From Clostridia bacterium (GTDB lineage Bacteria; Bacillota; Clostridia; Oscillospirales; Acutalibacteraceae): a stretch of 64,000 nucleotides of DNA. This document shows, one piece after another, positions 1 through 8,549 of this stretch. Below the pieces are notes generated by a model, which searched no databases, was not told where the DNA came from, and worked only from the letters and a program-made list of their open reading frames with translations. The stretch's first letter is position 1, and every line of letters begins with the position of its first letter. The DNA lies in assembly GCA_017450005.1 (NCBI GenBank), contig JAFSYM010000026.1, forward strand, positions 1 through 64,000. The letters are read 5' to 3'. The translations under genes and the position numbers were made by a program.

Positions 1-54
1 AAAAAGAGCGGCGGCTGCTACAAAGACGATAACGATAATGGCAAATGGGTTCAT
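1..54 (-). CDS. Partial membrane/secreted protein, N-terminus only
   Basis: An ATG at 54 preceded by AAAGGAAATAATC opens a frame that stays open to the window edge. The 18 visible residues (MNPFAIIVIVFVAAAALF) are a hydrophobic membrane anchor or signal sequence. It begins 14 nt after the stop of the beta-helix protein at 69, so the two are probably co-transcribed. The function cannot be told from this fragment. Confidence 0.5.
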   Translation of the reverse strand, partial: MNPFAIIVIVFVAAAALF

Positions 55-68
55 GATTATTTCCTTTC

Positions 69-2960
69 TTATGAAGCTTTGCGGTAATGGAAGCTGTTTT
101 CACCGAGACCGATATTTTGAATGCCGCTCACTTCAACAAGCGTATTCCGATCACTGTCTCCGACGTGAATCCATTTCTGCTGCTCAAACTTATCAAAATG
201 GATCTCGCCCTCGCGAATGACGGTTTCCGCATCATAGTCCCACACGGTGTAATAGACGGTGCATTCCTCGTTGAGTGGCTTTGAAAGTTCCACCGGCACC
301 TGATTTCTCGCGACGTATCCGTTTGCGGCGGACGCTTTGTCGCGGAAGCTGACTGTCGCTGTGCCATCGTTTACAAAAGGATTTCTGCATAAAAATTCGG
401 CGTTTGCATCTCCGATCGCTGAGACCAGAGTCTTGAAATCACACTTTTTATCCTGAACTCTGTAAGACTTTTCGATCTGCAGACCGTTTTTGACGTAAAA
501 CCGATTTCCGTTGGCGTACATATCATAGAAGGATTCATGAGGCGGCAGGTCGAAAATGGATTCTGTCTTCCACTTATTCCCGCAATAGAATGTGTTGTTC
601 GTCAGAACCGTGTTCTTCCATGTGTATACCGGGCCGAAGATTCCGTAACGGTACTCCATGCCCCAGTTGTCAATCAGCGGGTTGTCGTTGCTGTGAAAGA
701 TATTGTTGTCGAGTACAGCGCCTTCCGCGCTTGCAAGACGTATGCCGCCGTCAAGTACGCTGTTTTTTACGCGTACGCCCGGCACGTCAATCTCTATGTG
801 GACAGCAATGCCTGATGCATTGTCAACAAAGCAGCAACTGTCCACGTCGATGTTCCAGTTGTAATTGTCAAACCACAGATCATTGGAGGTGTTGTGGGCA
901 AAACGGCAGCCGCGCCATGTAACATTCTTGCAAACCATCATTTTTGTTGTGGCGGGGTCGGCAGCGTCGTATTGGCCCCAGTCTATCTTTTGGCCGATGC
1001 TCGTGAATTTGCAGTCCTCCACCACGAAATTCATACTTCTGAATCCTGCCCCGATTCCGCTCATGCAATCGCCGCGGAAGGAGCAGCGGCGAATCAGCAC
1101 ATCCTCAACCGTTCTGTCATTTGAGCCGTGTTCAAAGCCCAGTCCTGCTGTACCGGAATTGTTAAACATGCAGTCCTCCACCAGAATGTGCTGCGGCTTG
1201 TGCATTTCGACCATGCTGCTGCCCCAGATCATAGTGGCGCAGTTCGTAAAGGAAAGACCGCGAAGGACGACGTAATCGCTGCTGTTGGTGTCGAGAATAT
1301 ACGCGCCCGCGCCGTTCTCTCCGGGCAAAGCCCGCTCAACGTTGCATTTGCCGAGGGCTTTTCTCGTTTTCAGATAGATTTTATCAGCAGCTGTGTCAAT
1401 GTAATAACTGTTGTTTCTCAGCGCCTTTTTGCTGAGGACAGGGGCAATCGGTTCGCCGTCAACAAGGATGAGATCGCTCCTGCCGATGATTGCATTGCCC
1501 GGCGTGTCAGTGCGGCAGGGGTAGTCATAGTTCCAGTCGTTTTCGTAGACGTGCAGGGACATTGTCCTTCGCCACCCGTCAAAGGGGACGGATGCGGAAA
1601 GGACGGTCTCTCCGGGGGCTTCCGCTTCGATGATAACGGGCTGAAGCGCAGTACCGCTTGCGGTAAGGTTGATGCCTGCTTCGCGGTAAAGTCCCGGCGC
1701 AATAATGAGCTTTGTTCCGGGTGCTGCGATGGACTCCACGCCCTTTTTGACCGTGGCAAAGGGTGCGTCCTCTGTACCGGGATTTTCGTCGCCGCCTGTT
1801 TTGCCGTTGACGTAAAGCACAGTCGTGCTTTCTTCCCAATCGCAGGCAGTACGGTTGACCCACATGTCCCGCTCGTAATCTGCGAGAATATCCATATCCG
1901 CCTGCGTCAGCGCCTGTCCATAGATGCGAATATCGTCTACCGTACCGTCGAAATATTCGCCCTCAGCGTTACCGGCACCGATCCTTATGCCGTTGAGGAC
2001 GGGCTTGACTGCCGTATCAAAATGCTTTGTAGAATCGAGCTTACCGCAGTGATAGAAAGTCACGTCGCCTTTTTCGGGTTCATACACAACGCCGATGTGG
2101 AACCAGCAGTGTCCTTCGGGGTGAACGACCCAGGCGTCGCTGCCGACCGCATATTTTTCCGCCATCGTATATTCAAAATTGCAAAATTGTGTGTTGTTGG
2201 CGAACACGCCGCTGTCTTCAAACGATCCGCCTGAATTGCCTTCAACGATAAAAACAAGCTTTGTGCTGTTTGTGCCCATTACAGCATCTCCGCTTTCGGG
2301 ATCCGCATAAGACGGCGTACCGGTATGCACGAATTTCAACGTAACGTGTCCCGCGCCGGTATCGGTATCCAGCAGCGTGCTCACGCGGGGTTGAGCAGTG
2401 TCTTCACGGGTTTGCAGATCACGGGCGTTGATCCAAAGGGAGATCGTCAGAGCATCCTGCTCTCCCTTGTCGGGCAGTGTGATATATGTGTCGGGCGAAT
2501 TGAGCGCAAGCGCCTGGCGCAACCCGAAGCGTCCGGTAGTCAGATACGCACCGGACGAGTCGGACAGGCCGACTTCGCTGTCGGCAAGCCGGTCAAGATT
2601 GTCAATGTCGTCAAAGGAAACATCAACAAGCGGTTTTGCCTGCACTTGGGAAAAGGCGTAGTCAGCGTAGGAATCGAGCGCAGCTACGCTGTCGCCGTAT
2701 TTTTTACGGACATTGTCCGTCGGAAAACGTTTCGTCGTTTGCAGGAACGGAAATAATCGGGTAAAAAACGCTTTGACCCCGGCAAAGAAATCGCGTACAA
2801 AGTCGATAAAAGCGTTGCTTTCCACCATGTCTTCGGAGGATACGGCAGCTACAGACTGCGCTGTCGCGCTATCATTCGGCGCTGCGGCAAAAGCGGGCGT
2901 ACATATTATGAATGTCATGACAACAGATAACAAAAATGATAAAAATGCCTTTCTTGTCAT
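69..2960 (-). CDS. Secreted LamG / right-handed beta-helix protein
   Basis: 963 aa with a Sec signal peptide (basic MTRK, hydrophobic core, cut near AFAAA). Residues about 105-365 form a concanavalin-like LamG fold, ending in the typical DDIRIYGQALT block. From about 380, YVNGKTGGDENPGTEDAPF is the usual opening of parallel beta-helix (pectate-lyase-like, DUF1565) domains, and Asn/Cys-rich coils follow to about 800. A small beta-rich C-terminal domain ends the protein. The likely role is binding or cleaving an extracellular polysaccharide; no catalytic set can be named, so lyase activity is inference. The RBS is AAGGTGGG, and a weak promoter (TTGAGT-16-TATAAA) may lie at about 2985-3010. Confidence 0.8.
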   Translation of the reverse strand: MTRKAFLSFLLSVVMTFIICTPAFAAAPNDSATAQSVAAVSSEDMVESNAFIDFVRDFFAGVKAFFTRLFPFLQTTKRFPTDNVRKKYGDSVAALDSYADYAFSQVQAKPLVDVSFDDIDNLDRLADSEVGLSDSSGAYLTTGRFGLRQALALNSPDTYITLPDKGEQDALTISLWINARDLQTREDTAQPRVSTLLDTDTGAGHVTLKFVHTGTPSYADPESGDAVMGTNSTKLVFIVEGNSGGSFEDSGVFANNTQFCNFEYTMAEKYAVGSDAWVVHPEGHCWFHIGVVYEPEKGDVTFYHCGKLDSTKHFDTAVKPVLNGIRIGAGNAEGEYFDGTVDDIRIYGQALTQADMDILADYERDMWVNRTACDWEESTTVLYVNGKTGGDENPGTEDAPFATVKKGVESIAAPGTKLIIAPGLYREAGINLTASGTALQPVIIEAEAPGETVLSASVPFDGWRRTMSLHVYENDWNYDYPCRTDTPGNAIIGRSDLILVDGEPIAPVLSKKALRNNSYYIDTAADKIYLKTRKALGKCNVERALPGENGAGAYILDTNSSDYVVLRGLSFTNCATMIWGSSMVEMHKPQHILVEDCMFNNSGTAGLGFEHGSNDRTVEDVLIRRCSFRGDCMSGIGAGFRSMNFVVEDCKFTSIGQKIDWGQYDAADPATTKMMVCKNVTWRGCRFAHNTSNDLWFDNYNWNIDVDSCCFVDNASGIAVHIEIDVPGVRVKNSVLDGGIRLASAEGAVLDNNIFHSNDNPLIDNWGMEYRYGIFGPVYTWKNTVLTNNTFYCGNKWKTESIFDLPPHESFYDMYANGNRFYVKNGLQIEKSYRVQDKKCDFKTLVSAIGDANAEFLCRNPFVNDGTATVSFRDKASAANGYVARNQVPVELSKPLNEECTVYYTVWDYDAETVIREGEIHFDKFEQQKWIHVGDSDRNTLVEVSGIQNIGLGENSFHYRKAS

Positions 2961-3011
2961 TTTGATGTGCCCACCTTTTTTAATTTATACATTTATGCGA
3001 CCACGACTCAA

Positions 3012-3184
3012 TCATTGATTTGGCTTTACAAACCCCATCTTCTCCGTCAGATCCCGATAGCTTTTGTCATACTGCGCCTGCGTGACAGCATGCTTGGACA
3101 GGAACGGTTTCAGCGTCTCGACCTGACGGAGGTACAGTTCTTCGTTCGGGAGCTTTCCTGCGGGAGAGGCTCTTTTTTATACAT
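3012..3184 (-). pseudogene. SHOCT-like mini-gene, copy A, frameshifted
   Basis: The frame encodes LPNEELYLRQVETLKPF and then a helix ending YDKSYRDLTEKMGF, which resembles the short SHOCT-type helix found at ends of small clostridial proteins. The natural start (MYKKEPLPQE) lies in another frame: compared with the intact N-terminus at 7966-8013, one nucleotide is missing near 3155. A near-identical copy lies at 5134-5306. Five of eight differences between the copies are synonymous in this frame, so the frame was once under selection. It is either decayed or read by frameshifting. Confidence 0.55.
3036..3184. repeat. 149-bp direct repeat, copy A
   Basis: It aligns without gaps to 5158-5306, with 8 mismatches by eye (about 95% identity) and the same orientation. 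The two copies bracket the LysR/EamA pair, so recombination between them could delete or duplicate that cassette. Confidence 0.85.
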
Positions 3185-3222
3185 TAGTATATGGACAATC
3201 CTTGTATTCGGAAGCATACGGA

Positions 3223-4095
3223 TTAGTTGTTCCTGTATTCCAGATAGTCGGCAAATTTTCGCACACATGCCGATACGGTACATACATCTTTCATGGCAAG
3301 TCCGATCTCCCGATAAAACGGTTCGGAAAAGCTTCGCGTTATAACCCGATACGGGTTGCGCAGAAGAATCAGCTTCGGCAGAATACTGATTCCCAAACCG
3401 CTCTCGACCATTGACAGAATTGCGTAATCATCCCATGTCGTAAACCGGATATCCGGCTGTATCCGATAGCGTTCCAGAATCTCTGATACGTCAGTCTTGC
3501 CGCCGTGCTCAAGCAGCATAAACGGCTGGCCGTTCAGATCGTCCGACTGTATGGTTTCCTTGGCGGTTAGCGGATGATTTGCGGGCAAAACTACGACATA
3601 CTCGTCTTTTTCCAGCCGGATCGTTGTAAACTGTGGTTTTGTCGGTAACCGAAGAAAGCCGCAATCCACACGCCCTTCAAAGATCCACTGCTCGATCTCG
3701 GCATAATCTCCCAGCAAAAACTCATACCGAATCCCCGGATAATCCTGCTGAAATCTTTTTATAATCGACGGAATCCAATGCTCGGCTACACTGGAAAACG
3801 TCCCGACACGGACAAGTCCTGTTTGTGTTCCGGATAAAGCAGATGCCTGTTCCTGCGCCTTGCGGTAGCAGTTCAAAAGCTCTCTTGCATACGGAATCAT
3901 TGCAAGTCCGTCCGAAGTCGCCTGTACACCCGCACGGCTTCTCTCCATCAGAACGACGCCCCATTCCGACTCCAGATCGGCGATCATTTTACTGATGGAG
4001 GACTGTGCGTAAGCCAGAATATCCGCCGCTTTGGTGAAGCTGCCGCACTCGACCGTCGTAAGGAATGCTTGGATTTTCTGCAAATGACTGTCCAT
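3223..4095 (-). CDS. LysR-family transcriptional regulator
   Basis: 290 aa. The N-terminal winged helix-turn-helix (residues 1-60: LQKIQAFLTTVECGSFTKAA, then SSISKMIADLE) is classic LysR, followed by a two-lobe effector domain starting near LVRVGTFSSV (about 93). It is divergent from the EamA transporter at 4184 with an 88-nt spacer, the standard arrangement for a LysR activator and its target, so it probably controls that exporter in response to a small effector. The start ATG at 4095 has AAAGAGGAA upstream. The effector is unknown. Confidence 0.92.
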   Translation of the reverse strand: MDSHLQKIQAFLTTVECGSFTKAADILAYAQSSISKMIADLESEWGVVLMERSRAGVQATSDGLAMIPYARELLNCYRKAQEQASALSGTQTGLVRVGTFSSVAEHWIPSIIKRFQQDYPGIRYEFLLGDYAEIEQWIFEGRVDCGFLRLPTKPQFTTIRLEKDEYVVVLPANHPLTAKETIQSDDLNGQPFMLLEHGGKTDVSEILERYRIQPDIRFTTWDDYAILSMVESGLGISILPKLILLRNPYRVITRSFSEPFYREIGLAMKDVCTVSACVRKFADYLEYRNN

Positions 4096-4183
4096 GTGAT
4101 ATATTCCTCTTTTCGATGTTAAGCATAGAAAACATTCGCTTTATAGATTATAGCAAACATGATATACTTTTTGCAAGAGAAAC
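4096..4183. promoter_or_regulatory. Divergent LysR/EamA promoter region
   Basis: An AT-rich spacer between divergent genes. A TATACT -10-like element lies at about 4161-4166 on the plus strand. An interrupted A/T dyad around 4140-4165 could be the T-N11-A site expected for a LysR protein. These are read by eye only. Confidence 0.45.
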
Positions 4184-5119
4184 ATGAAAGAGGGAAAACG
4201 CATGGGACACCAAGGTGTGGAAACAGGAACAAATAAACATAAAACAGCATTGATGAAATATCTATGCGCTTTACTGCTGTTTGGACTGAATGGGATCGTT
4301 GCCGGACATATCCCCTTGACCAGTTATGAAATCGTTTTCCTGCGTACACTGATTGGGAGCGTGCTGCTGATTCTGCTGTTTTTTCTGCGCAAGGGTAATC
4401 TTCATCCGAAAGTGAACAAACGCGATACGTTATTCGTTATTTTTTCCGGCATAGCCATGGGGGCAAGCTGGATGTTTCTGTACGAAGCGTATCAGCAGAT
4501 CGGCGTCAGCTTGGCTTCTCTGCTGTATTACTGCGGTCCGGTATTCGTGATGATTCTGTCTCCGCTGCTGTTTAAAGAGAAGCTCACTGTCCAGAAAGCG
4601 GCAGGATTCGTGATCGTTCTGATTGGAATCGTTTTGGTCAACGGAAAGCTGGCTGTCGGAACCGGTAGCCGTTGGGGATTGTTTTGCGGTGCGATGTCTG
4701 CGATCCTGTATTGTATTATGGTCACGCTGAACAAACAGTCAGGGCAGATCACCGGGATGGAAAATGCAGTCATTCAGTTGACGGTCAGTTTCCTTACGGT
4801 TGCTGTTTTCATCGGCGTAAAGCAGGGGTTTGTGATTCATGTCCCCGCAGCGGCATGGCCGTGGATTCTGGTGCTCGGCATAGTGAACACCGGAATCGGC
4901 TGCTATTTGTATTTTGCCCCGTTATCTGAACTTCCGGTACAGACTGTCGCTTTGTGCGGATATCTCGAACCGCTGTCTGCCGTCTGCTTTGCAGCGCTGC
5001 TTTTGGGCGAAAGAATGACAGCTCTGCAGATGATCGGAGCTGCCTGCATCATCGGCGGCGCTATGCTCGCAGAATGGATGGAAAGACGAAAACAGGCGTC
5101 GCCTTCAAACCAACTCTGA
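4184..5119 (+). CDS. EamA/DMT-family transporter
   Basis: About 311 aa with ten hydrophobic segments in two five-helix EamA repeats (first about residues 25-155, second about 163-300). It has the signature ends LLFKEKLTVQKAAGFVIVL and LLLGERMTALQMIGAACII. DMT proteins of this kind export amino acids or other metabolites across the cytoplasmic membrane. ATG 4202 (MGHQG) has a better ribosome site (AGAGGG, 7 nt) than 4184, so the true protein may be 305 aa. It is divergent from the LysR regulator; the substrate is unknown. Confidence 0.9.
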   Translation: MKEGKRMGHQGVETGTNKHKTALMKYLCALLLFGLNGIVAGHIPLTSYEIVFLRTLIGSVLLILLFFLRKGNLHPKVNKRDTLFVIFSGIAMGASWMFLYEAYQQIGVSLASLLYYCGPVFVMILSPLLFKEKLTVQKAAGFVIVLIGIVLVNGKLAVGTGSRWGLFCGAMSAILYCIMVTLNKQSGQITGMENAVIQLTVSFLTVAVFIGVKQGFVIHVPAAAWPWILVLGIVNTGIGCYLYFAPLSELPVQTVALCGYLEPLSAVCFAALLLGERMTALQMIGAACIIGGAMLAEWMERRKQASPSNQL

Positions 5120-5133
5120 TCATCTCGATTCTA

Positions 5134-5306
5134 TCAACCGGCAGTCTTCCCCATATGCATCTTCTCCGTCAGATCCCGATAGCTTTTGTCATACTGCGCC
5201 TGCGTGATGGCGTGTTTTGACAGGAACAGTTTCAGCGTTTCGACCTGACGGCGGTACAGTTCTTCGTTCGGGAGCTTTCCTGCGGGAGAGGCTCTTTTTT
5301 ATACAT
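5134..5306 (-). pseudogene. SHOCT-like mini-gene, copy B, frameshifted
   Basis: Second copy of the element at 3012-3184, with the same single-nucleotide lesion and the same reading (LPNEELYRRQVETLKLF, then TEKMHMGKTAG and stop). Sharing the lesion means either duplication after decay or a functional frameshift signal. The ATG of the disrupted N-terminus (MYKKEPLPQE) is at 5306, divergent from the micro-ORF at 5339. Confidence 0.55.
5158..5306. repeat. 149-bp direct repeat, copy B
   Basis: Partner of 3036-3184, same orientation. Outside these limits the two loci diverge at once. Confidence 0.85.
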
Positions 5307-5338
5307 GATCTATCCCACTTTCAAGGAGGTGTGTTTAC

Positions 5339-5401
5339 ATGGCACATTGGCGGTTTTCGTACCGCAGCTGTATTGGAAACGCAGTAAAAAATCGTTTTTA
5401 G
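5339..5401 (+). CDS. 20-aa micro-ORF with strong RBS
   Basis: ATG at 5339 after CAAGGAGGTGTGTTTAC. It encodes MAHWRFSYRSC and then GNAVKNRF. A related ORF with an almost identical ribosome site lies at 8450-8518. Against that copy this one has lost a nucleotide after the first six codons; the other frame here reads VPQLYWKR and matches VPGPYWKR there. This copy is therefore probably a broken version of a very short peptide gene. The function is unknown. Confidence 0.35.
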   Translation: MAHWRFSYRSCIGNAVKNRF

Positions 5402-5408
5402 CACATGA

Positions 5409-7955
5409 TCAGTCGGCTGTTGCAAAGCAGAAGTCTTCAAATCGCAGCGCCTCATCGGCTTCGGTGTGAAAGACAAAGCAAATCCCGTGTGTTCCGGCGG
5501 TGTTGAACAGGGCGACATTGAATGTCTCAAAGTTATCGAAGCCTCCGGTGTTTCCGACTTCGCAACTGCCAAGCAGCTCTCCGTCGGGATTGTCTTTATG
5601 TATTTCCACTGTGCAGGGACAGTCATTTCCGTTTGCAACGCGGAGCATAAGAAGGGCGTTAGCCGGCATAGTACGGATATTCGGGAAGGACAGATAAGAG
5701 CCGTCCTTGATGCCGCGCAGCTCAAACCCGTCGTCGTTTTCCTTTTTGACGATACCGTCGGCAGCGTCAAAAAACCACTCGCCGTTGATGGCCTCCCACG
5801 ACGCGTCATACTGCCCCACGCCGACTTTTTTAATAAAATCATCGGTCACTATGTCGCCGTTGTCTTTCATATGGGCGTAAACAAACTTCGTCGTTCTGTA
5901 ATACGGATCGAGCGGCTCTCCGCTGCCGTAGTTTTCCGGGACGCCGTAGGTAAAATAAGTCTGGTTATGGAAGGTGAAAAATGTGCCGTGGTCGGTAAAG
6001 CAATCCTGACAGATCCTGCCGCGGTACGTATAAGGTCCGTAGACGCTCTTGCTCGTCGCGTATTCACCGCCATGTGAGTTCAGATAGTAGGTATCGCCCC
6101 ATTTGGTGATCCAGCACGCGTCGTTCTGCCAGCCGTCTATGATCTCGACTGCCTTCGGTTCTTCCGCAAGTGATACCATGTCCTCGTTTAGCCGTGCGAT
6201 ATAATACTTCTTGCCAAAGACCGTATACCCGAACATAATGTACGGCGTCTTGTTTTCATCATCGTCGATGAATACCGTCGGGTCATAGCAGGCGGTATCC
6301 ACGAGTCCCTGCGGGAGCAACGGTTTTCCGAGCGCATCGACGTACGGTCCTCCGGGGCCGTTCTCACTTACCGCGACGCCGGTGCAGCGCTGCTGGTCGG
6401 AGAAATAGAGATAATACTTGCCGTTTCGTTCCGCCGCGTCGGTGGCGTAGCATTCATGATCCGTTCCGAGGAAGGTATCCTCCGGTCGAAGTGTGAACTC
6501 CAGATTCCAGTTGACAAGATCATCAGAGGAAAACACGCGCCAGTCGTCCATGCGGTAAATCGGTTGTCCCGGGCCGTAATCGTGGCTGGAATACAGATAG
6601 GCTTTTCCTTCAAAAATATGCACGTGCGGGTCGCAAACGCCCATATCGGGAAAAACACGTCTGAAATCGCCGCCCTCTAAATTGCCGCCGTCTCGGAAGG
6701 TATTTCGTATCTCATCAATATTTCCCGCCGTCAGGTAGTAGACATAGCTGTACGGTTCGTCATATTTCAGCCCGAAAACGCCGAGCGGAGCCACGTAATT
6801 CGTGGAGTCGGACCCCGCGTCGGCGGAACCGTCATACAGATACCGGCCCGCGAGCAGAGACGTCGCTTTCGGTGTAAACAGTCCCACGCCGTAGCCGCCG
6901 TCGTCCGTCCACGCGCACCACGTTTCGTTATTTTCGTTCTTTAGTTGAAATGCGGGTTTTCCTGCCCAGAACGGCAGATCACGCTCCACGCGCAATTTAT
7001 CACCTGTCCATGGCCGATCGCCGTCGTAGAACCAAAAGTTGCCAAGTGCGCTGACGGCATAAAACGCTGGAAGCTCCTGTTCCCTGTCCGTCCATGGCGT
7101 CTTGAGAAAATCCACCACCGAATTCTTTACAGTCAGCCCCTTGTCCGTCAGTTTATACACGCTTGTGTAATACGTTTGTGTGAGCATGTTGTCCTGTGCC
7201 CAATCGAGTGGACGGCAGACGACACAGATGGCATCATCGCTTTTTTCAACGGCCACAAGTTTGCTGTTGTTACCATACTGGTCGCCGCCCTGTACGGGAT
7301 TATAGCTCCATACGGTATCGCCGTACACACCGTTTTTATAACCTTCGATCTCCGACGGCCCGTAATAGGACTGCTGCACAAGACGGCCGGTGTCATGATT
7401 GTTCAGCAGATTTTCGTAGCCGCCGTTCTCTTTGTCCTCAAACCAGGAGAGACCGCCGCCCCATTTCAGGTTGACGCCCGCCTTGTAATGATCGTTTTCA
7501 AGGAACAGAACGTCATCCTTCGGCGGCTGCTGTAAGCCGCAGGCGAAGTCCGAGACGCTGAGAACGCAGCTTTCGCCGGCTACGATGGGTTCAAAACGCA
7601 CCGAGATCAGCCGCGAAGCGGTTCTGCGGTCAAGATAACCGTCAAGCAGCATGGATGTCCTGCGTGATTTCGAGCTCATCAGCAATTCTTCCTCAACCGT
7701 TTTCATATCCGTCCTGTATGAGACGACAGCGCGAACCGCCGCCGTGGTCTCGTAAGAAAATGAAATGCGGTTGAATCTCATTGTTCCCGAGATCCGCGGA
7801 ATCGTTACCGTGTAACCGTTTGTTATATCTTCGGCAGACAGATTTAACTCGGGAACAGGTATTTCGTTTTTCATCTCAATCCCTCCTCTGTACAGTCCCA
7901 AAAACAAGATAACGGACAGAAAAGCCGATACGATTTTTTGAAAAAACAGCGCCAT
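5409..7955 (-). CDS. Secreted GH43-like glycoside hydrolase
   Basis: 848 aa. A hydrophobic N-terminus (FLSVILFLGLYRGG) suggests export. Residues about 145-430 form a beta-sandwich-like domain of unknown class. About 435-720 is a five-bladed propeller of GH43 type: D442 in CDPHVHIF is the base and D558 in CYDPTVFID the pKa modulator. The segment that normally carries the acid Glu reads GWQNDACW, so Glu seems replaced. A C-terminal jelly-roll (about 735-848) resembles a carbohydrate-binding module. The start at 7955 has AGGAG 5 nt upstream; ATG 7874 (MKNEI) has an even better AGGAGGG, but using it would lose the signal sequence. Confidence 0.75.
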   Translation of the reverse strand: MALFFQKIVSAFLSVILFLGLYRGGIEMKNEIPVPELNLSAEDITNGYTVTIPRISGTMRFNRISFSYETTAAVRAVVSYRTDMKTVEEELLMSSKSRRTSMLLDGYLDRRTASRLISVRFEPIVAGESCVLSVSDFACGLQQPPKDDVLFLENDHYKAGVNLKWGGGLSWFEDKENGGYENLLNNHDTGRLVQQSYYGPSEIEGYKNGVYGDTVWSYNPVQGGDQYGNNSKLVAVEKSDDAICVVCRPLDWAQDNMLTQTYYTSVYKLTDKGLTVKNSVVDFLKTPWTDREQELPAFYAVSALGNFWFYDGDRPWTGDKLRVERDLPFWAGKPAFQLKNENNETWCAWTDDGGYGVGLFTPKATSLLAGRYLYDGSADAGSDSTNYVAPLGVFGLKYDEPYSYVYYLTAGNIDEIRNTFRDGGNLEGGDFRRVFPDMGVCDPHVHIFEGKAYLYSSHDYGPGQPIYRMDDWRVFSSDDLVNWNLEFTLRPEDTFLGTDHECYATDAAERNGKYYLYFSDQQRCTGVAVSENGPGGPYVDALGKPLLPQGLVDTACYDPTVFIDDDENKTPYIMFGYTVFGKKYYIARLNEDMVSLAEEPKAVEIIDGWQNDACWITKWGDTYYLNSHGGEYATSKSVYGPYTYRGRICQDCFTDHGTFFTFHNQTYFTYGVPENYGSGEPLDPYYRTTKFVYAHMKDNGDIVTDDFIKKVGVGQYDASWEAINGEWFFDAADGIVKKENDDGFELRGIKDGSYLSFPNIRTMPANALLMLRVANGNDCPCTVEIHKDNPDGELLGSCEVGNTGGFDNFETFNVALFNTAGTHGICFVFHTEADEALRFEDFCFATAD

Positions 7956-7965
7956 GGATGCTCCT

Positions 7966-8013
7966 TTCTTCGTTTGGGTGCTTCTCTTTCGGGAGTGGCT
8001 CCTTTTTATACAT
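7966..8013 (-). pseudogene. SHOCT-like mini-gene, truncated copy C
   Basis: From ATG 8013 it reads MYKKEPLPKEKHPNEE, in frame, then abruptly becomes the ribosome site and start of the GH43-like gene. This uninterrupted N-terminus shows that copies A and B each lack one base. The 5' end overlaps the stop of the YjbR gene, so the insertion or rearrangement edges lie in gene ends. Confidence 0.5.
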
Positions 8014-8425
8014 TATGTATCCCGTTTCGGGAGGATGCGGCCACATGTTTCTTGGCCGCCGTGTTGCGGAAGCTCTCGTCAATATGCGCGCAGATTTCCG
8101 ACAGCGGCACGGTACCGTCCAGCAGGATCGAAACCCAGCAATTGCCGCCGAGGTGGTATCCGCGCAGATACCCCGGCTGCTGTTTCAGGAAATCGGCTTC
8201 AAGCACATCGTGCATTTTCACGTTGAGAACGTCAACACGCTCCGTGCCGGTCAATCCCAGCTTATCGCGCGGCACATCCATGACAATGCAAAACCATTTC
8301 TGATTATCCGCGTGCCGGAAAACAGCGTAGTCCGGATATCGCATCCAGAGGTATTCCGGAGACGCACGGTACGTTTCCTTAATATATTCATATATCTGCT
8401 GTCTGTATGTCTGCATAAAAATCAT
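8006..8425 (-). CDS. MmcQ/YjbR-family protein
   Basis: About 139 aa from ATG 8425 (MIFMQTYRQQ). The fold is that of the YjbR/CyaY-like MmcQ family: PEYLWMRYPDYAVFRHADN, KWFCIVMDV, then LNVKMHD and the RGYHLGGNCWVSI block. These small cytoplasmic proteins are predicted DNA-binding, but their role is unknown. The C-terminus stops right at the truncated repeat copy C and may be altered. No strong RBS; GAAAGTG precedes the ATG. It overlaps the upstream micro-ORF on the opposite strand only if a longer start is used. Confidence 0.8.
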   Translation of the reverse strand: MIFMQTYRQQIYEYIKETYRASPEYLWMRYPDYAVFRHADNQKWFCIVMDVPRDKLGLTGTERVDVLNVKMHDVLEADFLKQQPGYLRGYHLGGNCWVSILLDGTVPLSEICAHIDESFRNTAAKKHVAASSRNGIHNV

Positions 8426-8449
8426 CACTTTCAAAGGAGGTGTGCCTAC

Positions 8450-8518
8450 ATGGTACATTGGCCGTTTATCGTTCCGGGGCCGTATTGGAAACGGTTTATG
8501 CGGGTTGTGCGTGACTGA
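8450..8518 (+). CDS. 22-aa micro-ORF with strong RBS
   Basis: ATG at 8450 after CAAAGGAGGTGTGCCTAC, one of the strongest ribosome sites in the region. It encodes MVHWPFIVPGPYWKRFMRVV plus RD. It is related to the disrupted ORF at 5339, and both share about 20 nt of upstream sequence. No family is recognised; the peptide is aromatic and basic and could be membrane-active or a leader. The 31 nt after it hold nothing recognisable. Confidence 0.4.
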   Translation: MVHWPFIVPGPYWKRFMRVVRD

Positions 8519-8549
8519 CTTTGGCGGATGTGCGTGATAAACCGGTTTT

